Source: Euclidia mi (Eukaryota; Arthropoda; Insecta; Lepidoptera; Erebidae). Taken from it: 64,000 bases of DNA. The notes under the pieces are model-generated. The model saw nothing but the letters and a program-made list of their open reading frames with translations. It was not told the origin of the DNA and ran no database searches. The position numbers were made by a program, and so were the translations under genes. Positions within the stretch are counted from its first letter, which is position 1; every line of letters starts with the position of its first letter. Below are positions 42,925 through 54,040 of the stretch, in pieces. The stretch lies in the NCBI GenBank assembly GCA_944739405.2, contig OX123197.2, positions 57,202,047 to 57,266,046 of the forward strand. Reading direction: 5' to 3'.

Positions 42925-44169
42925 ATGGAGGAAAACAGAAATGTTACTTTGAGAAAACCTATTTCTAAAGCCAGATCGCTCGAAGACATGGATATTTCAC
43001 TGAACACGTCAACTTCGTCAGAATTGCTAGGGAAAAGTACGGACCTTTCCACAAACTTAATGTCGATTTATAGAAAGGAAATGCAAGCAGAAATAAGTAA
43101 ACTAAAGCTTAGTCTAGATGTCATGCAAAATGAGTTAGATAATGTCATTTTAGAAAATAATGAATTAAAAAACCAAGTATCTCATTTATCGCAGGAGTTA
43201 GCAATACTAAAACAAATATGTAGAAGCCCTGTGTCTTCTTTGAGAAAATCCGTATCTTCAGGCAAGAAAAATAGCGTCAGACGTAGACTTAAAGATACGT
43301 TTAAAGACAGCCCTTTAGCGTGTAAAGATAAACACAATGACACCATCACCAAACTACCACTAAGCACAATAGATCCAGAACAGGAAACAGGCAGACAATC
43401 AGAATCGGCACACGAGACAGAAACATTACCTGGAACTAACCCAGACAACTCAGAAACTCACTTGCTTGCAAAAAATTCTAACAACACTACGAGGTTACAA
43501 CAATCACTCAATTCTACACCACATACAGCAGACAACAAGGAACGCAGTATCAGCAAATTATGTATCATAAGTGACAACAATGAAAATAACATATTAGAGA
43601 ATGCAAAAAATATTTTTCCATGTATGCAAATATGTCATTATTGCATGCCAAATGCAAACATTATGCAATTACATGAAACTGTAGATAAAAAATTAGTGAG
43701 TTTTACTCTTAGTGATTTTTGTATAATATTACTTGGAGAAAGAGACTTTGAAGTCTCTAAAAATTATGGTAAAATAGTAAATTACATCAAAACCAAACTT
43801 GAATCATTGAGAAATACTAATATTATTCTATGTTCTCCTAATTTCAAGTTAAAGAGTAATGTTAATATTTTTAATAAAATAATAGAAATTTTTAATCAGC
43901 TTTTGTACCAGAGTAATAACATTTACAAATATGCATATCTGTTTGACACTAACAAGCATCTCAATTACACATACGACATGTTTAGTTCATACACGGGCAA
44001 AGTAAACAACAAAGCTGTAATCAATATTTTCAAACACCTGAAGAAATATTTACATTTATACTTTGGTAGTAATTTCGAACATAATTACACTTCCACTTTT
44101 CAAACTAAACCCACTTTATCGCAACATGTAATGACGCAAAAAAAAATCATAGATTACTTCAGAAAATAA
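42925..44169 (+). CDS. LINE C ORF1: intact coiled-coil, SGNH-like protein (414 aa)
   Basis: Full-length ORF1 of a CR1/Jockey-like LINE. ATG follows ACAAG (42920-42924). Residues 50-95 are a strong coiled coil (LKLSLDVMQNELDNVILENN), followed by a basic Ser-rich stretch (SLRKSVSSGKKNSVRRRL). From about 210, KLCIISDNNENNI and FCIILLGERDFEVSKNYGK align with blocks I and III of the SGNH-like ORF1 domain. The GDS and GxND residues are altered (SDN; GERD), suggesting loss of esterase catalysis. The tail ends QKKIIDYFRK. It would form RNA-binding particles. The matching ORF2 resumes at 47557 after the RTE insertion. No internal stop. Confidence 0.8.
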   Translation: MEENRNVTLRKPISKARSLEDMDISLNTSTSSELLGKSTDLSTNLMSIYRKEMQAEISKLKLSLDVMQNELDNVILENNELKNQVSHLSQELAILKQICRSPVSSLRKSVSSGKKNSVRRRLKDTFKDSPLACKDKHNDTITKLPLSTIDPEQETGRQSESAHETETLPGTNPDNSETHLLAKNSNNTTRLQQSLNSTPHTADNKERSISKLCIISDNNENNILENAKNIFPCMQICHYCMPNANIMQLHETVDKKLVSFTLSDFCIILLGERDFEVSKNYGKIVNYIKTKLESLRNTNIILCSPNFKLKSNVNIFNKIIEIFNQLLYQSNNIYKYAYLFDTNKHLNYTYDMFSSYTGKVNNKAVINIFKHLKKYLHLYFGSNFEHNYTSTFQTKPTLSQHVMTQKKIIDYFRK

Positions 44170-44244
44170 AAAAAAGTAATATATTATCAGAGTGTGAGGA
44201 AAGTACTAAGCATATCATCATCATTGTCTTGCCCTGGTCCCAAT

Positions 44245-46560
44245 TTATTTGGGGTCGGCGCAGTATGTCCTTCGCTTCCATACTTCTCTGTCACCAGTCA
44301 TCCAATCGCTTAACCCTTTCTCTTTCATATCCATCCTCACACAGTCCATCCATCTCTTCCTTGGCCGTCCTCTCCCTTTTCGTCCTTCTACATGCATATC
44401 CATCACTTTTTTACCTACATACATCTCATCTCTCCGCATAACATGTCCATACCAGGCCAATCGACTCCCTTTCACCTTTTCAGCTATGGGCGCCACTTTC
44501 ATACTACCTCTAACGTAATCATTCCTAATTCTGTCCATTCTTGTCACTCCACACATCCATCGTAACATTCTCATCTCTGCCACATGCAATCGTTTCTCAT
44601 TCATCTTCTTTGTAGCCCAACACTCAGCTCCATACAGTACGACAGGCCTTATAACCGATTTATACATACGGCCCTTTAATTTCACAGGCATTTTGTGGTC
44701 GCATATTGTGCCTGAGACCTGTCGCCATTTCATCCATCCTGCGTTGATTCTTTGCCTAACATCCCGATCAATTTCGCCGTCATCTTGCAGGAGTGAACCT
44801 AGGTAGCGGAAATCGGAGCATACTGGTAGAGGTGTACCGCCGAGTGTAACCGGTATAGGACTGGAGAGACCGCCAAAGTCACAGAACATATACTCCGTTT
44901 TGGTTCTGCTTATTCTCAAGCCTACATTCTCCAGTCTCTGCCGCCACTCCTCCAGCTTGCTCTGCACCTTCTGTCCACTCTCTGCTACCAGAACGATGTC
45001 GTCGGCAAACAACATGCACCAGGGTGCCTCTTCCTGTATGTCCGATGATATAGCATCCATTATTAACAGGAAGAGGTAGGGGCTAAGGGCCGACCCTTGG
45101 TGCAAGCCTACGGCCACATCGAATCTGGCTGTGATACCAGCTGCGGATCGGACCTGCGTTCGGCATTTAGCGTACATGGCTTGAATCAACGTCAGGTATT
45201 TCCCAGGCACTCCTTTCTTCTTCAGGGCCCACCACAAGACTTCACGGGGCACTCGATCATATGCCTTTTCAAGGTCGACGAACACCATGTGCAAGTTTTT
45301 ATGTGCCTCCCTGTATTTTTCGCATATTTGGCGAAGAGCGAAAATGGCATCCACCGTACCTCGACCAGGCATAAAACCGAATTGGTTTCGTGAAATCTCA
45401 CTCTCGTCACGCAGGTGTCGCTCAATTACTCTCTCCCATACTTTCATAGTATGTGGCATTAACTTTATTCCCCGATAATTGCTGCACTCTTGGATATCAC
45501 CCTTATTTTAAAAAATGGGCACCAGGTAACTGTTGCACCATTCCTCGGGTATGGTCTCCTCGTGCAACAGCTTATTGAAGAATAAAGTCAGCCACGCCCA
45601 TCCATCATCTCCTAATGCTTTCCATGCTTCTACTGGTATTCCATCTGGTCCTAACGATTTTCCATTCTTCATTCCACTAACAGCCTTTTTTACCTCGTCC
45701 TTATTTATTTCCTTCACTAACCCAATATTCATCACCTCATTCTCAAGTTTTCCGCTCCAATCGTTCTCCTCATTCATTAACTTTTTAAAGTGTGTCCTCC
45801 ATCGTTCTTTTATTCTATCTTCGTCCATAATAATCCCTCCTGTTTTGTCTTTCATGCACTTAATATGGGATACATCCTTCGCCTTTCTCTCTCTAGCTTT
45901 AGCCATGCTGTATAAGTATTTATGACCCTCGGGTTTTTCAAGTAACCCGTACAACTTGTCTAGGGCATTGGATCTAGCAATGGCTACGGCCTTTTTGGCT
46001 CTCTTTTTACATTCGTCATATTCCTTCTTCTTACTTTCTTCTAAAGATTCATTTCCTCCTTTCGTCAGCTGCCATTCTTTAAACCTTGCTTTCTTTTCCT
46101 TAAGTGCATTCTGTACCTCTTTTGTCCACCACCACGTGTCCTTATCTTTCATACGCTTCCCTTTCGACTCTCCTAAAACATCCTTTGCTACATCCTTAAT
46201 ACATTCACTCATCTCTTCCCAACACTCATTGACACTAATATCATTCATATCGCCCATTCCTAACATTTTACCTACCACTCTATCTCTGAATTTTTCTACA
46301 CATTCATTCTTCTCTAACATATGCCATCTTATTTTTGGAGTCAGTTGCTGCTTGGTTCTTTTAAAGCTTATTTGAATCTTTAGTTCGACCATCAGGAGCC
46401 TGTGCTGCGAGACTAAATCTTCTCCTGGTACCACTTTACAGTTTTTGACCCAGTTGAGTCGATTACGTCTTATTAAGAAATAATCGATCTGGGTCATATG
46501 GTGGCCGCTGTTATACGTGATCAGATGTTGCTCTTTTTTTTTCGAACCAAGTATTTGCAA
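44245..46560 (-). pseudogene. RTE reverse transcriptase part, one nonsense codon
   Basis: Continuation of the RTE polyprotein. 45508-46560 carries the end of the nuclease (TQIDYFLIRR) and the linker (LGPDGIPVEAWKALGD). 44245-45459, in the same frame, carries RT: GFMPGRGTVDAIFALRQ, MVFVDLEKAYDRVPRE (first Asp), GLHQGSALSPYLF and catalytic CMLFADDIVL. The RTE C-terminus follows (LRWMCGVTRMDRIRN; GHVMRRDEMYVGKKV; GRGRPRKRWMD). The only break is a TAA at 45508-45510, where related elements have Lys in PIFxNKGDIQE. With the upstream frameshift this makes two lesions in the whole element. Confidence 0.88.
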
Positions 46561-47305
46561 CTGCTAGGTCAAAAGCGGCAGCAGCTTGAAGAATTGCTTC
46601 TCCCTCACAATTTCGGCTGCCGAGTCCCCAACCTCCATGTACTCTTTCATACTCTTCATTTGTTCGTCCCACATGTCCATTAAAATCACCTCCCACAATA
46701 ATCTCTTCATTCTCCGGTATATTCGTCATCATGCTATCGAAATCCATCCAAAACTTCTCTTTCTCACAATCATCACAGCCTATCTGAGGGGCATACACAC
46801 TTATCACATTCAGAATAATACCTTGCCACATCACTTTCACAGCAATCAATCTGTCATTAACTCTATTTACACTTGTCACGCTATCTTTCAGATTTTCGTC
46901 TAACACAATCCCCACACCATTTCTATTGCCATCACTTCCACAATAATAAAACTTGTATCCTTCACCGATCTCCCTAGCTTTCGTACCTTTCCATCTTGTT
47001 TCCTGCAAACATGCCACATTTATTCGTCTTCTCTTCAAAACACTAGCTAACTCTCTAGCTCTTCCAGTCATCGTACCTACGTTCCAACTTGCATACCTCA
47101 TCTTTACGTCACAGGCTTGCTTCTTATGTTGCACTCGCCCGGAGTAGTGCAACAACCCTTGCATATTTCTCGCAGGTGCCGGGTGCTGCCCCTGCGCGTC
47201 GCCTGCGGGGAACGCCCTAATCCTATCGCACTCATGTACATACTTGGCCATACTGCAAAAGGTTTTGGCATGAATTTTACCAGCCGGCCGCCTGCCTGAC
47301 GCCAA
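46511..47305 (-). pseudogene. RTE APE-type endonuclease part
   Basis: The N-terminal part of the RTE polyprotein: ASWNVGTMTGRARELA, NVACLQETRWKG (catalytic Glu block), NVISVYAPQIG, IVGGDFNGHVG. It runs to a nine-A run (plus-strand T run 46534-46542), after which the frame closes and the continuation is in the overlapping frame. Residues before the nuclease (about 1-75) are unrelated to known domains. The true start may be at 47305 or inside, since related elements begin near the nuclease. Confidence 0.85.
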
Positions 47306-47556
47306 CCCTCCTTGGGAATGTTGTCGTTATAGAGGAAGGTGATAGGAGATACGGGGTAAATGGATAGGATGGATTGACAAGGAAGAAGGGGGTTGTAGGT
47401 TGGGGTACTGTAATCACTGGACGGATATAGGGTAGTGACTACAGTAGCTCGGAGAGCCGGGAGCGCGTACCCGAAGCCCTGTCTAATGGTCGGACAGACC
47501 AACAGACAGAAGCACCCCCTGACTTGAAAGTACTAAGCATATAAAAACTGTAAATA

Positions 47557-50331
47557 ATGAGTTTTTTCGTTAGAGACAGAGGCATTAAAGATAGTTACAC
47601 ACAATTTACAATTTTTTATCAAAACCTATACGGAATAAATAACAAGAGAGATGATTTGGAAATATACATCAATGAATTACATAACGAGAGTATGCATAAG
47701 TGAACATTTTTTAAATCATATAATGGTATCACAGTTTAGTTTTTCAAATTATATTTTAAGCTCTTACAACACGAGATTGAATAAAACCAGAGGAGAAACC
47801 TTAGTGTTAACTCATAAAAATAGACAAGTTGAGGAGGTAGACATTTGTAAGCGACTTTATAAAACAAATAGTTTTGAAGTATGTGGAGTAAAAGACAAAG
47901 AGACCAACTCATACATAATTTCTTGCTACAGAACACCAGATAACCAAAACTTTGACGATTTCATAGAAATACTAGAGCAATTACTACAATATTTTTTTAA
48001 TAAAATATGTTTTATCTGTGGAGACTTTAATATTAATCTAATGAAAGATGACATTAAAATAAATAAATTTACATCACTTTTGACATGCTACAATTTTAGA
48101 TATTTAGTTGACTCAGTTACATTTGTGCGTAATAACTCTGAATCATGCATTGACAATATATTAACCAACACCGATGATCAAAGTATAATCTCTGTGGACA
48201 TTGACCATAATGGATTAATGGTCACGCCGCTCTTTTCTGTTCAGCACGTCTAAAAAAGGTTACTTCTTCAAAAGAATGTGTTCATTTTAGATACGTAAAC
48301 CGAAGATTTTATAATGAAAAAAATAATAAATCATTCAGAAAAACCATTTTAGAGCATGATTGGAATTTGGGTATAAACACATTTATTAGAAAACTAGAAA
48401 CATTACATGCTTCTACATAAAAAAAAATTAATATGAATAGAAACGGTCAAACAAAGTGGCTAACCAAAGGCATTAGGATAGCTAGTAAAATGAAGCGGGT
48501 ACTAAATTTTATAAATAAAGCCAACTGCGATTCATCAATACTAGAATATCGTAGCCGTTATCTTAAAACGTATTAAAAAAGTAATCAGATATGCGAGAGG
48601 ATGGATGACGATAGACTGACAAAGAAGATATATCATGCTAGTGTGAATGGGACAGGACAAAGGGGAAGACCTAGGAGAACGTTCTCTGACCAGATTGGAG
48701 ACATCCTGAAAAAAGGACAAGTCAGAAGTACCCTTAACAGAAGAGCATGCATGAGAAACTTGATGGGAGTGAGTGAAGCAAGTGAGGTATGTCAGGATCG
48801 TTGCAAATGGCGTTCCGTAGTCTCTGCCTACCCCTCCGGGAAACAGGCGTGAGTCTATGTATGTATGTATGTGTGTAGATATGCTAAGAAAAAAGAGATT
48901 ACAAATCAAATTAGTAAAGCCACCAACTCTAACAAAGAAATTTGGAAAATAGTCAATAATATTCGGAAAAAAAACATTAACAATTTTGATAGTGATAAAA
49001 TAATACTTAAATATAATAATAAAATGGTTTATAACCCTAAAGACATTGCTGAAATTTTTGCAGAAACATTTGACAACAGTAAAGGCATAAATACTTGTAA
49101 TCGAAAACTGGCTAAAAAGTATCTTATGGAACATATTACTAGAGTTCAGAGTTCTATGAGTTTTGATCCAGTCACACCTTATGAAATTAACAAGATGGTA
49201 AGATATATGGATAGCAAAAAGTCATTTGGACATGATGAAATACCGCTTAGCATAATTAAGGATAATATAGATATATTAGCACATCCAATATCTGAGATAA
49301 TTAATGAATGTGTAAATCAAGGTGTGTTTCCGGATCAATTTAAGATAGGCAGAGTTCTGCCACTTTTTAAGAAAGGATCTAAAACAGATCCAGGCAATTA
49401 CAGGCCCATTTCCTTATTACCGGTTTTATCAAAACTGTTTGAAAAGGTGATTAAATCCAGACTTGTCAGACATTTGAATAATCAAAAAGTTATAAATTTT
49501 AATCAGTTTGGATATCAAAAAAGTATAGGCACATTAGATGCAATAGATCTAGAACATCGTTAGTTGGTGATATAGTCAACAATCTGAATATTAAACTAAA
49601 GGTTGCAGGCTTATTCCTAGACCTAAGTTCTGCGTTTGACACCGTAGATCATTGCATTCTACTGGATAAGTTAGAGCATTACGGCATAAGAGAAAATGTT
49701 TTACAGCTTTTCAGTTCTTACCTAAGAAAAAGAAAACAATATGTTGAAATTAAAACTGTTGAACAAGGTGTGGAACAAATTCACAAATATAACACCTGGT
49801 CGCATAATCTGGGTTAATAGAGGCGTTCCTCAAGGCTCAGTGCAGGGTCCGATTTTCTTTTTAATATTTGTGAATGATCTAACTGCATACATACAAAGTG
49901 TTTTACCGGATGTTAAATTAGTTCTGTTTGCTGATGATACCAGTGCTGTTATAACTGCTCAAGACATTATGACCTTAGAATATAAAGTAAATAACTTTCT
50001 AGCTGCCTGTGAAAACTGGTTTTCGATAAATAATTTGCAACTAAATGTAAAAAAGACCAAATGTATGCTTTTTAAATCTACAGTTAGAAACAATGCTCCT
50101 ATGAACGTATTATCTTTGGGAAATAGGATTGATATAGTGGAGAATGTAAAGTTTTTAGGAGTGCAAATTGATTCTCTCCTCAACTGGAAGGCAGAGCTAA
50201 ATTCAGTGACAAATGTAATAAGTAGTGCATGTTATGCTATCAGATCTCTCAGAGATGTTTTATCAATTGCTCAACTTCGTACAGTTTACTTTGCCCTAGT
50301 TGAATCTAAACTTAGGTACAGTATTAAATGA
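47557..50331 (+). pseudogene. LINE C ORF2: endonuclease and RT, broken and interrupted
   Basis: ATG at 47557 opens the nuclease (FTIFYQNLYGINNKR), broken after about 48 codons. 47651-48253 continues with CISEHFLNHI, SYIISCYRTPDNQNF, CFICGDFNINLM and CIDNILTNTD. After a degraded linker and the RTE insertion, 48885-49563 gives RT: YRPISLLPVLSKLFE. 49565-49740 gives AGLFLDLSSAFDTVDH, and 49741-50331 gives RGVPQGSVQGPIFF and catalytic LVLFADDTSA. At least four frame breaks. It stops at ESKLRY, where the inverted part of LINE E begins, so the C-terminus is lost. Confidence 0.8.
48595..48876 (+). mobile_element. Short RTE-clade 3' end inserted in LINE C ORF2
   Basis: A 282-base insert between AGATATGC at 48587-48594 and 48877-48884. 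It encodes the RTE C-terminus (MDDDRLTKKIYHASVNG, GQRGRPRRTFSDQIGDI, WRSVVSAYPSGKQA), followed after a few bases by a (TATG)n tail. It is the same subfamily as the insert at 62693-63277. Confidence 0.88.
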
Positions 50332-50334
50332 GAC

Positions 50335-50700
50335 TATTTGGTATGTTATATTCTCAAAATCTTCTTGAATGTAACTTTGAATTTCTACTATGTTTTTTGA
50401 AGCGTAAACCAAACACATATCATCTGCATACATATACACTTGGCACTTTTTCACAACATTAGACACGCTATTAACATGCATAACATAGCCCACCGGTGCG
50501 TACACTGACCCAGTCGGCACCCCAAGATCCACAACCATATTTTCCCCAGGCACCCCTGCTATGTTTGTACGTACCTATTTTCCTATTAGTTAGATATTTT
50601 TTAAACCATACATTCATTGGGCCTCGTATGCCGCATTCATCCATGGCCTGTATAAAACACACGCACCGGTTATACAGATAATAATTAAACACAATTGCCT
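50335..50700 (-). pseudogene. LINE E, inverted RT segment
   Basis: On the minus strand: VFNYYLYNRCVCFIQAMDEC, GIRGPMNVWFKKYLTNR, then after a shift VDLGVPTGSVYAPVGYVM and catalytic CQVYMYADDMCLV, ending EIQSYIQEDFENI at about 50345. The next residues expected in this family (beginning NGIILNLSKTKCMH) are found on the plus strand at about 51536. One LINE is therefore split into an inverted upstream piece and a sense downstream piece. Confidence 0.7.
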
Positions 50701-51102
50701 TCCCGAGGACAAAGAGGAGAGGGGGAGTGGAAAGGCCTGACGGACAAATGTCCAGATGGACATGGTAGTTATTGCTAGATCTTTAGCAAAAACTTACATG
50801 TCAGTGGCAAACCTAAAGTCGCATGATCAGAATAGCCAATCCCATATATCGGAAATGGCAAGATCAAAATAATGAGACTAGTCGCCATTATGCAAAGTAA
50901 ATCCATACAAACACGCATATGTTTTACTCTGTCTATCCTACAGATACATAGGTACATGGGCTGTATATCAATCGTACGCAAGCACTCGTGAGTAATCCGT
51001 TGGGTCGGTACACTGGTAACAAAATATGTAAAGAAGTCGGCAATATTGCAACATAATCCGTCTTTATTTGTCACTAGCCAAATGATCTATCGCTGCTGTT
51101 GA
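50701..51102. other. Unassigned interval
   Basis: No recognisable coding or repeat sequence; possibly pre-existing host DNA or filler between rearranged LINE pieces. Confidence 0.4.
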
Positions 51103-51535
51103 GAGTTTCAGTTTCAGTTATTTATTTCATAACCAAATATACATTTGTGTCGAAATATTTAAATACACATATAAAGGCATTGCTATCGTAATTACATTTT
51201 ACCAAATACATAAATCAATCAATTTTCATTCATTAAAATAATAATACTATAACGTAAAAATGTCAAATCATCTGAATTATTGGAAGTCAAAATACTATTA
51301 TTGATATATTAAATTATTACAATACATTATAAAAAAAATATCATTACCAATTATAATTTATTTTTGTCTTTAAAAAAATCGTCAATACTGTAATAACACT
51401 TTTGAATCAATAATGTCTTGAGCTTATTTCTAAATATGTTCACATTCATAATGTCCTTTAATTCTGGTGGTAATTTGTTACATATGTTTACAGACTGCAC
51501 ACTTGATGAGTGTTTTACAATATTAAGCTTTGCTT
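51103..51535 (-). pseudogene. LINE F: 3' end of a CR1/Jockey-like LINE
   Basis: On the minus strand, KHSSSVQSVNICNKLPPELK and FRNKLKTLLIQKCYYSIDDF give the C-terminus, ending at 51351. The 3' UTR then runs to ATGAAATAAATAACTGAAAC near 51108. It is 5'-truncated and lies between the two pieces of LINE E. Confidence 0.75.
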
Positions 51536-52560
51536 GTAATGGAATTATCCTGAACTTGTCAAAAACTAAATGCATGCACATACACTCGCCACAAAACCAG
51601 CGAGCTAAAAATAATGTTAAGGAACAATTTGACATAATAGGACACTCATATGAATGTTAGCATTATAATCAAATTGGCTGTGATTGTCAGAAATTGGAGT
51701 ATGTAAACACATTTAAATATTTAGGTTTAACTATAGACATCAATTTTAGTTGGAAGACGCACATAAACAATATTTGTAACAAGCTAAGATCTATACTGGC
51801 AAAATTCTATCAAATGAACTCAATATTAAATAAACATACTTTGCGAACGGTATACTATGCACTGGCTGACTCATTGATCGGTTGCGGCCTTATCGTGTAC
51901 AGCCGAACGTTCAAAACATATTTACAAGATATTAAAAACTTCCAAATACAACTAATTAAATAATAAGTTACCAAAAAACTCAAGGATAATTGTAATAAAG
52001 ATTATGATAACTTATTTCCCATAATTAAGATCCTGCCAGTAGACAAAAAACTTAGTTGTTTGATTGGATTGCAACATTATTATAGTGAAGATTATAAAAT
52101 ATATGTACATACATACATACATAGACTCACGCCTGTTTCCCCGAAGGGGTAGGTAGAGGCATATTAAACGCCTACTTTTCGCCAGTGTTTTGATCCCACG
52201 TAATAGGTGGCGAGCCTATTGCCGCTTATCGGGATATTTTGTTTGCCAGAGCCTCGTCCGTTGATCGGCAGGTGCACCACTTGCAGGTGAGGTTGGCTTG
52301 GGACCCTAAGTTCTTGGTGGGAACCCTATGTAAACAATAAAATTTATGTAAACAATAAATATAATACTAGGCGTGTAAGAGACAACAAACTAGTTCAACC
52401 AAAGGTCACTAATTATTATGGAGAAAGAATGTCAAAATTTGTTGTGCCTAAAACATTTAATAAAATAGATTTGTTAAGGAAATATCCTAAGTGTAGCAAA
52501 GGTGTGCTAAAACAAAGCTGAAAGACTTGCTCCTCAGTGACATACAGAAGATGTAGTATG
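51536..52560 (+). pseudogene. LINE E, sense C-terminal segment
   Basis: NGIILNLSKTKCMHIHSPQN, then VNTFKYLGLTIDINFSWKTH and LRTVYYALADSLIGCG (51694-51963). After a stop comes FPIIKILPVDKKLS (52010-52090). The C-terminus KVTNYYGERMSKFVVPKTF resumes at about 52390, after a minus-strand SINE insertion. Several stops are present. It continues the protein of the inverted piece at 50335-50700. Confidence 0.7.
52096..52330 (-). repeat. SINE with RTE (TATG)n tail inserted in LINE E
   Basis: On the minus strand it ends CTACCCCTTCGGGGAAACAG, GCGTGAGTC and TATG repeats (plus-strand CATACATACATA at 52108), the tail of the RTE subfamily also found at 48595 and 62693. The body has GGCAATAGGCTCGCCACC, shared with the SINEs at 11178 and 24664. 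No tRNA head is obvious. Confidence 0.65.
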
Positions 52561-53425
52561 CGTGTTTTGTGAGTAATTGAGGGGTAAGTGCCCGGCGATA
52601 ACCTTTTTCATCCTTTGTTTGTTTTTTTTAAATTTCATATCAGTAGTGGTAATAATAATATGTTTTCTAAGTACCTATACATATACCTACCTGTCTAATA
52701 AATTTACTATGTACCATGCACCTATGACAGTGTTAGGAATAATTTTAACAGAAATGAGCGTATCTCGCCCTCAAACGTAAAAGATTGGCGAGAATAAAGG
52801 AGACCGACCACAATGTATGGGACTTTGGCCTGGGCGTGAACAATTTACAATTGGAATTACAATATTAATTTTCAATAGCGTAAACTAAGTAGATAACATT
52901 ATTCTTTGAAGTTTAGTAGCAAGTCAGTTGAATAATGAAATGAAACACATTGTAAACAATGATAGATGTGAGTAAGTTGTTGAAATGCCGAATACATACC
53001 ACTTGCGGTGCAATCCATTGAAGTATTCACTTGTCGTACACGTCACTACTTGTCGTACTTCCACGAGATTGAGAATACGCCTTCTCCACTGTGTAATATT
53101 GGTACCACAATTGATGCAATGCATTCAAGTTCAAGCACAAGTCATCGTTCGAAGCGGGAATTGGGACGCAAACACAGACTATATTGTACTAACGTACAGA
53201 CGGAACACTCTCATAGATCAAAACTGGACTGTAATAGGCTCACATAACATAAATGACAATTGTTTTTTTTTTTTCATCGGTAACGTTTCGGGCAATGATT
53301 AAGAATGATTCAGCCTATTTTTTCCTAGTAGGAAATATCCATTTTACTCTTTTAAGTTAAGAAAGGGCATTTCTAAAATAAAACACTGCTTTTTCACTTC
53401 GCTTTATTTTTAATTTAGTTTTATT
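52561..53425. other. Interval without recognised gene
   Basis: LINE E 3' UTR up to roughly 52700; beyond that no supported feature. The short open frames near 52985-53302 overlap on both strands and show no motif. Confidence 0.45.
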
Positions 53426-53434
53426 ATTAATTAA

Positions 53435-53732
53435 CGCAGTAGAACCAAAGTCGCCGACATAGCTCTCCGGATAGCCAAGCTAAAGTGGCAGTGGGCAGGG
53501 CACATAGCTCGAAGAACCGATGGCCGTTGGGGCAGAAAGGTTCTGGAGTGGCGGCCACGTACCGGACGACGCAGCAGAGGTAGGCCCCCCGCAAGATGGA
53601 CCGACGATCTCGTGAAGATCGCGGGAGGCGGTTGGATGCGGGCGGCTCAAGACCGGTCTGTGTGGAGAACCTTGGGGGAGGCCTATGTCCAGCAGTGGAC
53701 GTCGTTTGGCTGATATGATGATGATGATGATG
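53435..53732 (+). mobile_element. 5'-truncated RTE-clade 3' end with 9-bp target duplication
   Basis: Encodes the RTE C-terminus (VADIALRIAKLKWQWAGHIA, RRTDGRWGRKVLEWRP, GRPPARWTDDL, EAYVQQWTSFG), then a tail of ATG repeats (53714-53732). It is flanked by ATTAATTAA at 53426-53434 and 53733-53741. It is a different subfamily from the (TATG)n copies. No break in the short coding part. Confidence 0.9.
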
Positions 53733-53807
53733 ATTAATTAAAGCTTTACATTGCATCACAGGTAAATATTTGTTTTGTAGTCGGAAGACATTCGTGCCTT
53801 TTAATAT

Positions 53808-54040
53808 TTAAAGACGAACTCTATCGCACGTTGCAGGAAGAAATCTCTTCTCGAAAGGCTTTTGGCACACAAACTGTTTACGAAGTTCCTGAAAGCTCAA
53901 GCTTCGCAATCGTTCACAATTAATGGACTGCAACCACTTTTTCAGTCCTGTATCACTGTTTGGAAACATGTGAAAACTGACGTCCTTTCGTCTACTAGAA
54001 CATGTCATGACACAACACTTGTTGTATATGATGATATCAC
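53808..54040 (-). pseudogene. THAP-like zinc-finger fragment
   Basis: The minus-strand frame reads CCVMTCSSRRKDVSFHMFPN, then a TGLKKWLQSIN segment, RSLSFQELRKQFVC and FEKRFLP. A paired Cys, F-x-FP, an invariant-type Trp and a later VC-x2-x-F fit the THAP DNA-binding domain (C-x2-4-C ... W ... C-x2-H). The final His is Pro here (VCQKPF). THAP domains occur in host proteins and P-element-like transposases. Nothing else of a transposase is visible nearby, and the fragment seems decayed. Moderate confidence. Confidence 0.5.

Larger units (their letters stand above)
44216..47525 (-). mobile_element. Near full-length RTE-clade LINE nested in LINE C, 17-bp target duplication
   Basis: A 3310-base insert flanked by GAAAGTACTAAGCATAT at 44199-44215 and 47526-47542. 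The minus-strand 3' end is the short ATGATG-type tail of RTE elements (plus-strand CATCATCATTG at 44216). The 5' end at 47525 begins GTCAGGGGGTGCTTCTGTC. A single ORF spans endonuclease and RT, broken by one A-run frameshift and one nonsense codon. It separates ORF1 and ORF2 of LINE C. Confidence 0.92.

Noticed and set aside
45533..46375. Long plus-strand frames of 130-139 codons
   Set aside because: They are antisense shadows of the RTE polyprotein on the minus strand.
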